A DNA stretch of 64,000 nt from Branchiostoma floridae (taxonomy: Eukaryota; Chordata; Leptocardii; Amphioxiformes; Branchiostomatidae): NCBI RefSeq assembly GCF_000003815.2, contig NC_049982.1, forward strand, positions 31,852,560-31,916,559. The letters are read 5' to 3'. The notes beneath the pieces were generated by a model. That model was not told where the DNA came from. It worked only from the letters and a program-made list of their open reading frames with translations, and searched no databases. Shown piece by piece: positions 11,701 to 24,213 of the stretch (positions are counted from its first letter, which is position 1; each line of letters begins with the position of its first letter). Both the position numbers and the translations under genes were made by a program.

Positions 11701-14700
11701 TACAGAAGCAGTTAGAATCGTTTACATGGAGATAGGATTTTAAGACGCCAGTGGGAGTCGGATAATCCACCAAACAGATTCCTTTGTAGCGAATTGGACC
11801 ATTGTTTAGAGTATGCCCTTTCACATTAAGTTTTCACAGACAACTTAGGTCCAGATCCAGGTCCAGAGTAAGTCCCGTTGAAATGAACACATATACATAT
11901 ATAAATCTAATATATAAATAAACAAATAAATAATTTAAGCATTACACCATCCATCGGGTCTTGACTGTGGTTGTTGTTTACTTCATATTTCAGACACGTA
12001 TGCAGAGTATCATACCCGAGCCCGGCGCGAGATACCGTAGTATCGCCCACGCCTTCAAAACCATCATCCGACAGGAAGGACTGCTGAGACCCGTGCGAGG
12101 CGTGAGCGTGGTGGCGGCGGGGGCGGGGCCCGCTCATGCTCTGTACTTCTCGTGCTACGAGCAAATGAAAAGGACTTTAGGTGGCAACAGTCGTGGAATG
12201 GAGCCTGGACACTACCCCGTGGCCAATGGTAGCAATGTTTGTTTTTCTTAGGTGTGTCGTTGAAGAGGTTCATCAGTCACGTATGAACACAGTTAATGGA
12301 TATTTTCTAATCAGTGACACTTTAAAAGGCGTAACCACGTACCTCCAAATTTTCAATTCATGGAGTGACCTAGTCTTATGTGAGCAGGAGACTAAGTCCG
12401 AGAGGCAGGCTTTTAGCCTAGCATGCGTCAACGCGTCATCTGGACGCACTTTTCTTAGAATAACAAGAAATTTGATGCCCCTGGACGCCCTATACTGGGG
12501 AGAAAATCCTCTGATAAGCATGAAATTCTGATTGACCAGGGATGCTACCAGGTCATCTGTGGTCTCAGTCTTCTACTGTGACATCTGTAACAGTATTTTT
12601 GCCTCTTGGGATACCTTAGAATGCACTGTTTTAACTTAAAATCATCAAAAACATCAGACCCCCTACAATAGTCACTTATTGCGACTCACCAATAAGTTTG
12701 GACTCCCTATGTATTATAAAATCCTAGCTAAAAGCCTGCCGAGAGGAGACTGGAAGGGGGGTAAAGATTCGTGGAAATCTTTGACCTAGAGTCTTGTGCT
12801 CTCAAGAGGCTAGGTCACTCAGCGAACTGTCATGTCACTGTTTGAAGAATAGTCTATTAACTTCTTTAATGTATTTTTACAAAAGAAATTATAGATATAC
12901 ACACACAGAAAACACAATGGTAGCAATGTTTGACTGTAATTTGTGTGGATGGTAGGCTAAACCAGCCGTTACCGATTTCCCCAAAACAAACAGATGTTAG
13001 ATTCGTGGCAGCTACATATATATATACATACTCCTAAACATGGCTTTGTTTTTTTAATAGAAATGCTAATGCTGTGTATCTTACAGTTATAATCCATGGG
13101 AATGTATTGCATGTTACGACACCATATCAGTGAAGGGGGAAATTGTGCCCTTCCTGATCCAATGATATCATTGGTCACAGCTGCTACAGTGTGAAAATAG
13201 ATGGTCATGCAGATGTCACCCATAGGATCAAATCAACATGGGCTAACCTGAAAATTTTATTTTTGAACTTGCTACAAATTTTTGAAGTTGTATATGTTGT
13301 AATGCTATACTGGTTTAAACTTAAAGCTTTTATGTTTATTACAGTATATATGCTTCCTTGTGAAATGTTTCCTAGCATTTAGTCCAGAGACAATAGAGTT
13401 TCGCGCCATAATCAGTTAAGGTCTACAGCAATAAGTAAGAATTTATTTAGTGTCAAAAATGGTTGGTTAAACTGTTAAAGTTTTGAGTCCTTTTATGGGA
13501 AGCAGTTTGTTTTCCTCTTGTTTCATCTTGTATTCCAGGTGCGGCAGGGTGTATCGCAACAGTGTTTCATGATGCTTCCATGAATCCAGTAGACGGTACG
13601 TCGGTCAGTTGTTGTAGTGGGGGGTGATAGTGCTAAATATTCAAATTATGATATTAAAGGCCTAGGAAAAAATGATGTTTCCTGTTTCAGTCCTGAAAAA
13701 AATTAGGGTCAGTAGGTAGGGATTGTCTTTTTTTAATTTTTTTGTATAGACTTTTTATAGACTACAGTTAAACAAAGTACATGTATGAGGACACTTATTT
13801 TCAATCTCAAACTTAACACTTCTGTGGATATATTTGTCCTACATTAGATAGAACAGTTGCTTTACTTGAATAGGTAGCAGGCTGAGCTAAACAAGAAATC
13901 TTTTAAAAAAAGCTGTGCCTTGCCGCGTATTTTATGTTATTTTGGTAAGTTAGACTAGATTCTACGCTTAAAAATCCCGAGTTCCACATGTCGCCCCCCT
14001 CCCACCCAAGTTCTACATGCGGGAAAGCTTGGGTGACTTCTCCAGGTGCCAATCCAGTCCCAAATCTTCTTTTCACACAATACAAGCTCTATCAAGGACA
14101 TTCATAGTCACAAATGTCTTTAAAAGGACTAAATGTACTTACCTGACTACTAGTCGCCTAGTTGATATTGTTCCTATGTGTACCTCTATGTTGGAAATTT
14201 ACCTCATTATCATAATTTATGTCAGATGAATTATTGGCACATTAAACAAGTTTTGTAAAACTTTTTGACCCACAATGAATATGCATTATTTTATATTACA
14301 AAATAAGTTCCTTCTGAGTTTTAATACTCGCCTGGAATGTACTATTGTCAAACTAAGCCATGAAACTCGGCAAGGAAAGAAGGGCCTTTGGAAGGGGCTT
14401 TGGAAGGGCTGGGTTAAAAGGTCCGTCCATCGGTCCATCGATCCATGGATCCATGGAAGAAAGCTGGCGTAAAGCCTTGCCGGCGGCAAGGCAAAAATTC
14501 TAAATGGAAACTATTTGACTCCATTGTTCACCCAAGAAAGGATAGGGCAGGTATTTCTAGGGTATGTCGGGAAACAGGAAAGACAACATTATTTTTCCTA
14601 GGCCTAAGGCCCAATCTACACACAGTATTTACCGATATCTGTGGAGATGTCGGGAGGGATCTAGAACGTAGGGGGCCGGACACCCATGGTGCTTGCAGTC

Positions 14701-15872
14701 ATAAACATATAGCGTGATTTTCCAAATGGCGTTATATGCTAATGAGCCTTCCCGAAGTCGGGAAGCATCTATATGCGCGCAAAGCTGTCGGGGACCCCTG
14801 CTAAGCTATCGGTAAGGTTTGTACGAATTGTCCGGACCTTTTGGGAGAAATTTTCCCGATATTGTAATGGCGATATAGTAGTTCCATCTAGACAATGAAA
14901 AAAAGCTGTCGGCGAGAGGTTGTAGGCTCGCCGATATCGGGAAAAACTGTGTGTAGATCGTGCCTAAGACTAAGAGAATACAAATATTAGATTGTTTACA
15001 TGCCAAAGGAATGCCAGATACAGTATTTTGTATGTTGAAAGTTTTGACAAATTTCTTGGATTCTGTTATTTTGCAGCTCATAAATCATGCTGATACCAAT
15101 CCTTTGTTTCATTTCTTATGCAATGTTTCCTCCGTAAAAGTAGGAATCTTGATTCCTGTACTTTGTCATAAACGCTGTGAAATTACAGCACTAACAGACG
15201 ACATTTTCTTTTTTCTTTCATTCTGTGCTGTACCAACTGTGGACTTGTGAATTGTATCTTGACGTGACATCTACTTGCTGATAAACAGTTGTGAAACAAA
15301 GACTGCAGATGTACGGAAGTCCGTACAAAGGTGCAATAGACTGCTTCCGGACTGTTCTCCGAACGGAAGGGGTGGGGGCGTTCTACAGGAGCTTCACCAC
15401 ACAATTGACAATGAACCTCCCCTTTCAAAGCATCCACTTCATGGTGTACGAGTTCATGCAAGAGCATTTCAACCCGTCGCATGAATACAACCCGGAGACC
15501 CATCTCGTGTCGGGCGCCATGGCGGGAGCGGTCGCCGCCGCCATCACCACCCCATTGGACGTTTGCAAAACCCTGTTGAACACGCAGGAGAAGAGAGTAC
15601 GCAATAAGAAGGCAGCAATCTCAGGGATGGTGGATGCGTTCAGAACGGTTTATCGCGTGGGGGGATTCTTCGCGTACTTCAAAGGGGTGAGGGCGAGAGT
15701 GGTGTTCCAGATGCCGGCCACGGCCATATCGTGGTCGGTATACGAGCTGTTCAAACACCTGATCACCAAGCAGCAGCGGTCGGCCCTGTACGCGAAAGAG
15801 AGCGGCCGCCAGGAGCCTAAACAGGACCTGGTGCTCCTCAGGCAAGACAAGATGCCGTTAGCTGTCAAGTGA
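8702..15872 (+). CDS. SLC25A37: Mitoferrin (mitochondrial iron carrier, SLC25A37/28 family)
   Basis: Four coding exons: 8702-8824, 11994-12228, 13539-13595 and 15289-15872. All have GT/AG borders and consistent phases, giving 332 aa, close to vertebrate mitoferrins. The protein is an inner-membrane carrier that imports ferrous iron for haem and Fe-S synthesis. All three carrier signatures are present: PVDSVK (36-41), PVDVVK (136-141) and PLDVCK (227-232). Mitoferrin-specific stretches include YESLP, EHCIMYP (30-36), [18 protein letters not shown] and [12 protein letters not shown]. An in-frame ATG at 8606 would add 32 residues. I prefer 8702 because a TCTTCCTGCAG acceptor-like site lies just before it, suggesting a non-coding first exon. 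Introns hold several transposons. One deuterostome gene probably represents both vertebrate mitoferrins. Confidence 0.96.
11750..11880 (-). mobile_element. Fragment of the hAT-like element found in nvd intron 1
   Basis: Read on the minus strand, it shares with 25780-25925 the order CTGGACCT.. / ACAATGGTCCA / TCGCTACAAAGGAATCTG / TTTGGTGG. It is truncated and inverted, inside mitoferrin intron 1. Confidence 0.6.
12356..12825. mobile_element. Inverted-repeat element in mitoferrin intron 2
   Basis: GGAGTGACCTAG at the left pairs with CTAGGTCACTC at the right. Internal arms GGCAGGCTTTTAGCCTAG (about 12405) and CTAGCTAAAAGCCTGCC (about 12724) also pair. No coding capacity. Confidence 0.5.
14604..14968. 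mobile_element. Long-TIR MITE in mitoferrin intron 3
   Basis: The left end (CTAAGGCCCAATCTACACAC and on through CCGATATC) is the reverse complement of the right end (GATATCGGG..GTGTGTAGATCGTGCCTAAG), giving arms of about 35 bp with few mismatches. A single copy is seen here. Confidence 0.75.
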
Positions 15873-16059
15873 TGGTTCTTACACCATGTAGGGCAATATA
15901 CTGTTGTTAAGATGTACCCTGTGCAGAGATAGTGTCAAAAAATATTACATGTGTATCTCAGCAGTTGTGGGTAATTCACAAAGAAAAAAATATAAATTTC
16001 ACACAATATGATCTTAACAGCTCCCAGCCCTACTATTAGTACTAAGTCAACTAATGGAC

Positions 16060-16065
16060 AATAAA
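16060..16065 (+). terminator. Candidate polyadenylation signal of mitoferrin
   Basis: First AATAAA downstream of the mitoferrin stop (188 nt after it). Position only; other AATAAA sites lie further on (for example about 19047). Confidence 0.4.
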
Positions 16066-17039
16066 ATTGCAGAGATGAATCCAATCTAATTGAAAACACA
16101 AGACGATACGCCGCACACAAGTTTCTGTCAGCTTGCATTATTGTGAGATTCATCCCCTATCCTCTAAACATGCGAGAGGAATTTTTGTGGTAGCCCATGT
16201 GTTGTAGTGGTCAGATGTAAGCAAAGGGGCCACCATATGTTCTACTAGTTCTTACCAAACAAAGAGCAATTGCAAACTTTGGGAATTGTCACTGCAGCCA
16301 TAAGCATCGTTGAGAAACTTTTTACCCAAGCTGTGATTTTGAAGTATTCCTTGCATCTTACTTTGTCCAAAATCTTGTGTTCAACAGTCCAAAACATGGC
16401 AGACAGTAAGGGATTTGTAAGGCCACACCATCTTATCTTCTTGGTTTTTTTCTTGACACTTTAAGTTTAAAGAAACAATCTAGCAAGAGATCAACATAAG
16501 AATAGTAGTTAAGTGGAAATAGTCTATTATTACGTGTAACTCCCGTATACTGTGTGTTCCAGTTCAGAAATATTCTTTTTTTTTAATTCTAGCACAAACA
16601 AATTGAAATGGTGTGGTCGTATCATTGTCAGATGGGGCAGGGCAATGCGGTTAGAAATGTGGAATTGGAATAAGAGCAAGATATTTTTGCAGAAAGTGTA
16701 CATATATATATTGTGTCCACATATATATATATAATGATTGGTTCAACTAGAGCTTTATGATAGAAGTGCCGGATAATCACAGTCAGTTAAGGGAGGAAGG
16801 GAATGGAAAGTCGATTTTGATTTGATATTGGAAAATGGCAAATATAAGATGTGTGTTAACAACTGGAATACCTTAAGTTAAAGGCCCATATTGTAGGACT
16901 TAGTCGCTAAAACCAGAAATACCCCCCCAAAACAAGATTTGGCTGAATGTTTTCATTCATAATCATTTCTGACACGTATGTTTGTCATTCTACATGTTAT
17001 ATCACATACAAAGTTTTCAATAGATTGCCAAATACAATG

Positions 17040-17238
17040 TACTGTAAATGCAGAAATATTCGCGATGGTCTTGCATTCACAGTGTTTGCAGTAGATGCTT
17101 CAATGCAAACTTAAAGCCACCGCGAAGATTTTTACATTACAGCATGTGGCCACATTATGTGGCGTTACCGTCAACTCAAACCACTGCGGACACTCCATTT
17201 TAAATTAAATCCCGGCAAACTTAAATGCATTTACAGTA
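17040..17238. mobile_element. TACTGTAAATGC MITE, copy 1
   Basis: Starts ACTGTAAATGCAGAAATATT and ends TTAAATGCATTTACAGTA. The interior alternates short GCGG/CCGC blocks. It is the diverged copy of the family best preserved at 20927-21138 and 55076-55287. Confidence 0.7.
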
Positions 17239-17742
17239 TGTGCTGAACTAGTACGATGCTCTTGACCAAAACAAACTCGACTTTGGGGGGAAAAAAGTCC
17301 AGGTTTTCAACATATTGATATGGTACAACAAGGTTGCATTTATACTCGGTGAATGTCACCAACACCAACAGACTGTCATCATCTAAGGTAGATTCAACTT
17401 ATGTAAAGAAATGTCCAAAACTTTAATTCTGTATCATTCAGTCCTACAATGGGGTTTTAGACTTGTGGTTAAGTGTCCACCACTTAACAATACTGAAGGA
17501 TCATATCAACTTTAGGTGTTACCAAATAGCCTTGTGCCTTTTGGAAATAGTGTTACAGTATGTAAGACTTTCTGTCATTTCGAAAAGTTGAAGACCTGTG
17601 GAACTGACTTGGGGAGTGTTAAGAAAGTGGGTTAAGAATCTTTGTGAATGGAAATAGTAATATGTTGAAAATTGTAAAATCTGAAAGATGAATGAAAGAA
17701 AAATTGTAAAGGATAATACATTTATAACAGTTGTTCACTATA

Positions 17743-17975
17743 GGTGCACTCTCACTGCACGTGCGTCACGCTTGCGTCACTGCGGGGTTCGAAAGATACT
17801 CAACGAATTTCAGAGAATTTCTTTTTGTGTATTTTGTTGTCTTCTAAGTCATATATTTATGCATTACGCAATATCTAAATTATAAAATAATCGGAAAAAA
17901 ATAGCAAAACAGCGATGCAGTGAAGGAACCCCACAGTGACGCAAGCTTGACACAAGCTCGGTGAGAGTCCACCTT
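17743..17975. mobile_element. Harbinger-like MITE, copy 2
   Basis: Same termini and subterminal GCTTGCGTCACTGCGGGGTTC block as the copies at 843 and 20148. The right end is more diverged. Confidence 0.7.
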
Positions 17976-20147
17976 ATGTAGCACCTAGTAGCACATAGGT
18001 CAGCATTTTTACTTGGTGTTTCAGTAGCAGGGTTTATATTTGCAGGGAATGACCTATAAAGCCAGTATCATACTTTAATTCTGCACAAAGTTTCTTAGCA
18101 ATTTGAATTCAGCCAGTGCACATATAATTAAAACTTGGGGACAGTATTTCATTCAAGGGACAGAGAGAAATTGTTACAAGAAAAAAGTGGGGAAAAAGAC
18201 CTAGACAAGAAAACCAATGTCTTGCAGAAGAAGCTCTCAGATGTTTTGTGACATGTACTCATTTTTCTGATCATCTTCTCGATACCTACATTCAATTTTA
18301 GCTTTGTTTAAAGATCATTTGGCCATAGAAGTCAGTAGTCTATTTAGACAGTGGAGGGCAATTGACATCAGATTAATATGCAGAAAGTTGAAAAGAAATC
18401 AATATTAATGAATCATTTTATCACGCCATTACAAAAATTATGTAATACAGTTATTTTCTTGCACAACCAGAACATTTTCATAGTCCTTCTGTCTTCCTCG
18501 GGGCAATACTTTACACTACTAGGTGGTACAGGCTTAGTCATGTTTGGGACAGCTTTCTTCTCACTGGAGTGCCACCTGGCAGTTGGAAGTGGCACTACAT
18601 GTCAGTATTGCCCTAGCAAGTGAATCAATCCCATTGGCTGTGCAACATAAATGTATTACCTGTATCCAGAAATTGTTGTATATTGTAACAGAATGCAAAC
18701 ATTCAATATGCTTCTTGTTGAATTGACCCATAGTATGGGTCCTACAATTTTGCAAGTTCATTCAAGACTACATTATGCCAGTGTCACTTAATACTTCCAA
18801 AAGCACAAATATTAAGCTCTCATATTCATAAACATGATGGAAATAACAGTTGACAACACAGACAATAGAAATGCATACAGTAGGAATGTTTTTTTTAAAT
18901 TGATGTTTTAATGGGTAGGTACTCTGAAAAGATATTGATTGTATATGCTGGAATTTGTTTACTGCATTTCAGAATTGTAGTCTATTATATAATTTCAGAT
19001 CATTTTAAATATGGACAAGAAAAGTTATTGGGAGAGTCTTGTGTCAAATAAATACATTTTCAAAGCTTAACACGTGGTTGTTTTTGTACTTCATATTAGA
19101 GGGAATAGATGTTTCAATGTGATCAATTGTACAGCATATTCGCTTTTAGGCCATGGCAAGGGAATGTTGTAGTAACTTGTAGATGTCATCCTCTACACTT
19201 TAAAATTTAATGCAGGTGAGCAAAAAGAAAGTTGTACAAAAAAACATGATGCCACATTTAAAATTTAGACAACTAACACGTTGTAAAAGGAACTTTATTC
19301 TCATATTAAGGTCCTTATATATTCGTATTCGTGTTCTTACACATGCACAGAAACATGCAAGACAAGTAGATATTGTACCATGAAATGATTGTCTTTTCAA
19401 AATTTTTCAACATAAAAACTATTTTGACAAAATCAATCTCAATCAGACACACCAAATTAACTGAGATTTATTTTGTTAATCTTTGAAAGTACATGTGATA
19501 TTTTCATATATGTTTTGTTACCAGTAGCTTACCAGGCATAGGTTTTCACTGTCTTGCCCAAAAAGTTAAAAATCAAGCTTCTTGTATATTTTTGGATACT
19601 TGATGATAAAAAAATGTCTAAACCTGAAAGAATCTTTCTCTAACACTCATCAACAGATTGTAAACTTGCACATGGCAAAAACTGGACAAACCAAACTTAT
19701 TTGCAACACATTTGATTTCTTGATTATATACAATCTTTTACTTAAGAACTCTCTATAGTAGACAACAATCTTCCAACTTGGGACTGACAAAATGAAATAC
19801 AAATTTGCAGTTCCTGATATATGTCAAAAATCAAATTTAAGTTTGATTACTGAGGTATAACATACAAATATAAAACAAGAATGGAAAAGAAAAATATTGG
19901 TCTAATTTTCGTCATAACTCATTGTAGACTAGCGAGAATACACTTCCATTCTGTCATTTAAGCCTTTTGAATATAATCGTTGATAGGTTCATTTCAATTG
20001 GAAATTTCTGAGAACAAAAACGTTCATCAAATAAACGCTGCCCGATTCAATCACAGTTTGTAGACCTTTGATACAAATTCTGAACTGCATACACGTGCTT
20101 GACGACAAAGACTTGAATTTGGGACCGAAAAGGATGACATATCGGTT

Positions 20148-20396
20148 AAGGTGGTATCTCACTGCACTTGCGTCAGGCTTGCGTCACTGCGGGGTTCATT
20201 CACTGCGTCACTGTTTTGTTACTTTCTCTGGGGATTTTTTATAATGTAGATATTGAGTAATACGTAAAAGTATGACTTAGAAGATGCAAATACACAAAAA
20301 GTAAGAAAATTTGTTCTTGGTCTCTGAAATTCGTTGAGTATATTTCGAACCCCGCAGTGATGCAAGCGCGACGCAAGTGCAGTGAGATACCACCTT
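20148..20396. mobile_element. Harbinger-like MITE, copy 3
   Basis: Best inverted-repeat pairing of the three copies. The left AAGGTGGTATCTCACTGCAC pairs with the right GTGCAGTGAGATACCACCTT. Flanking TTA on both sides. It lies just beyond the nvd stop codon. Confidence 0.8.
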
Positions 20397-20464
20397 TAGC
20401 AATCTCTCCTCTTGATCACAACATGGTCGGCTGATCTTTCATCATTGCTCTGGTAGGGCTAAGG

Positions 20465-23400
20465 TTACCAGTCCAAGCTTGTCCGTTGGGTTGTGAATCG
20501 CGGGCTATTTTTACTGTAGAACTGGGAGTACCAGCGCCGATGACGTACGATGGCGGCGTCTTCCTTCACCAAGACCGGCTTGGCCGGGTAAGACTTGTTG
20601 TTCCAAACGGTGACGTCACGTTCCAACTGGAAATCATCATACAATACATCATGTTACAGATGTAAATTCATAGTTTAAAATTCAAAGCAGAAGACAATGA
20701 ATCCATTTTTCACTTCATGTCAACAAAACAAGTACCTCGTATAGTCGTTAACGTTACTTCATAGTTTGAATTACAGAACAGGCAAAAATTCTACTTTTTG
20801 AAATTAGAAATTAAAAAGATTAGAATAGGATGAAAAACTCACGATGTATTTACAATCAATTCCTCATCATTGTCAAAAATTAATCTAAATTTGATCGCAG
20901 ATGTATAGGAAACCTATGACATCATATACTGTAAATGCATTTAAGTTCGCGGGGATTTAATTTCGCGGTAGCGGGAAAATGGACTTTTCGCGGTGGTTTT
21001 AATTTCGCGGTAGTACCATGCACTGTAGTCTCTTACTGTTATGGAAAAATGTTCGCGGTGGTTTTAAATTTGCGGTTAAGTGTCCGCCGCGAAAACCGTG
21101 AATATTAATCCACCGCGAACATTTCTGCATTTACAGTATATCAAAGTGGGTTCACACGTGCGTACGCGTTCAAGTCCGTATGAAGTCCGTATGGAAGCCT
21201 CTACTAGTATCGACACCGGGTCGTTCAAAAAATAATAGAAATTTGACAAATAAAGACAACATGCCAAACCAATTGGCTGGCCGAGGAGTATGGTTTGTGA
21301 CCCAGCTAATTTCTCTGCCATGTTATCCGTCTATATTTGTCCAATTTTTCCTGGGACATATGGAGTCTGTTATAGGCTAAAAAATCCATACGGACCTCGT
21401 ACGGACTTGAATACGTACGCACATGTGAACCCCACCCTAATATTTTTAGATTTTAGAAAAAAGAAAGAAAAAAACTCAGTCTAATTGTAAATGTCAGTAG
21501 CTGTGTCGTGGCTTACATAATATTTATATATCATATATTATGCAAGTATTCTTATCTTAAAATATCCTTTGCTTACCTGTACGGCTTCTCCCCACTGCAC
21601 TATCTTAGCGAGGAACGTCGGGGTGCCCCGGCTGGCGTAGATGCTCTGTGTGTAGCGCAGCAGGAGGGGTTCCACTGGCGTGATGGAGCTCACCAGCACT
21701 ACGTGCATCAGGGGACCATCAATGTACAGGTACACCACGCCCGGGCCGTTCTGGTGGTTTGAGTTTCAGTTTACTTAGATCCACAATTAGCCTAATTAGA
21801 CGCTATTCTTCCTTCTCCCTGCACATCCATATTTACATAGAATATATTTAAAAACAAACATACAGAGACATTCAGAGTGACAGTAGAGAGCAAAATAACA
21901 TAGTTCGCAATAATCACAGTCCAATACTTCGCTAATTGTCGCATGAGTTGTTCCACGACCCCGACATCCTGTGCAAAAAGCGCATTTTCTGAGAGTTGGA
22001 TTTTGGTTTCGGTAGTCTGATTGTCGTGGATCGTTGTCGTGAGTGTACGGCGTAGATCTCAATAGCATGACAGTGATGTGTCAAGGTTATTGTAAGGTTA
22101 CACTAGGATTTGGCGACCTCATACCTCTATGGAAGAGCTTGAGCTGTTATGCAAATGACTTACACATTTACATGATTTATGCTTGGTGCATTTATGCAGT
22201 TTCATCATTGATTAGCTTACATATGCCACAAATAAAAATCCCGTCATTTATTAAGCAGTTTGCATAATCAATATAATATTGCATTGATTATGCAAATTAG
22301 TCCCTTATTTGTATATTTGGTATCTGTGTATGTTCCACCAGTCATGTTTGTATTGAAGTCCAGTTATGGAAATAATGGAAGTTCCTAATTAATTATGCAA
22401 ATTAAGTATGATTTGCATCACATATATCTACTGAGAGACTCAGAAATAATATTTTACTTTCTATTCATCAATGAATATATCATCGACATATTCATAACGG
22501 ATGAACCTCTATTTTTTAAAAGTACAAGTAATATTAGCTTCCCCGTATCAATGCACGTACAATAGCCTGTACCAGGCTTCGTAGATCGGTGGTCTAATTG
22601 TAGAAATTGGACAAATAGAGTCATAGCACACTAGGGGAGTCAGCCGGCCAGAACAATCATTTCCTCACGTAGGTCGCAAGCTGTTCCCTAGCCGGCTGTA
22701 TTTCTCTGGCCGGCTTACTCCTCTATTTGTTCCATTTCTATGGTTTTCCCAGCGACCTATGAAGTCTGATAGAGACTACGTACAATAGATCATAAACATA
22801 CCTGTATGGCACGGGCCTTGACACTCGGCAGGGGGATTCTGTAGCCGAAGAGATACATGTCCATGTCCACGGTCATGGTGCCGAACTGTGTGTCTGGCGC
22901 GGGGAAGGGTTGCCAGTCCGCCTCCCACTGGTGTGTGAAGAAGCCGGTGAAAGACGACCAGATGTGGCGCAGGTCATTCCCTGTCGTTACCCCGGGCCCG
23001 TGCAGGTGGTTCAGGTGACCGATGTCCGCTCCGTTTTCGGATATCTCCTGTTCATATCAAGACAGAAAAAAATGAAAACAGAAATGCAGTGAATGTCACT
23101 CGAAGGCAGAAGGAAAATGTCCAGACTTTGCATGATGTACAAAATGACCAGTAAACTGGTGGATGGACGTACCGACTGATAAGTATCTAATACCAGCTCA
23201 AAAAAGAACAAGAAACAGTCATGCCTTCAAGTAACACAGTTACCAACCTAGGATTGCTGTACGTGTGTAGACAGACCCTCCAGACTCGACTTAGGCCACA
23301 ATGCTCGAACACCAACTTCAGTACCAAGGACAACCCCTCTCTCCCTGTTTCCCCTGTCTCTCCGCTCGCTCTCCCTCCCTCTCCCCTCTCTTTCTTTTTC

Positions 23401-24173
23401 TTGGGAGTGATGGTCGACCATTTTTAAATGCAATTTAGGTACTGACACGCTGTGACTTATGCAAAAAAACTAACATGTATGTCTTTGCCATTAATGAGGA
23501 GATTGATTTGTGAATTTAGTTAGTCTATTACTAACAATGTTTTTGCATTTCGTATCTATTTTTGCATTTTTTAATTAATTACTTTATTCGTTTATGTTCC
23601 CATAACCCCCACCCTCTACCCCACTGGACCTTTGGGCAGAGCGACAGTAGCCTTTACCAGATGCTGTTCAGTCGAAAATTTGGGTAAGTCCAATTTTCAT
23701 GTTGGATTTTACAATTCAACTAGTTCAAGAATGACTTCTACCAACACAAATGAACTTTCGAGTTAAAGTTATTGATTGATTGCTTGATTGATTGATTGAT
23801 TGATTGATTGACTACCTCCACATGTGCGTTGATGAAGTGTTCAGACAGCCCCCGGCACGTCCACTCCCCGCTCTCCACCTCGTCCACCAGTTTAGGTGTC
23901 CATGAGGGCTCCTCCCCGTCACAGTGGTACCAGATGTAGATACTGCCGTTACACTCCAGACACGTCCACGACTTCACTCGGGCCACGTCGGGAACTGACG
24001 GAACATTTTGTGTGGTTGTTTTTATTGAAATCCATCTTATTTTATCGCTTAAACTTAAGAGACATCAAAGACATACAGTTATGGCTACGAAAATAACAAC
24101 TACGTGACTATCAAACAGAACACTATGCAATATCGAATCGTAAACTATCCGTGTATGTGTGTGTGTGTGTAAT

Positions 24174-24213
<40 letters not shown>

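Larger units (their letters stand above)
15873..20147. other. Convergent intergenic region, mitoferrin/nvd 3' sides
   Basis: No gene recognised. It holds the mitoferrin 3' UTR, two MITEs (17040-17238 and 17743-17975) and otherwise AT-rich unique-looking sequence. Several AATAAA motifs occur on each strand, so transcript ends cannot be fixed. Confidence 0.4.
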
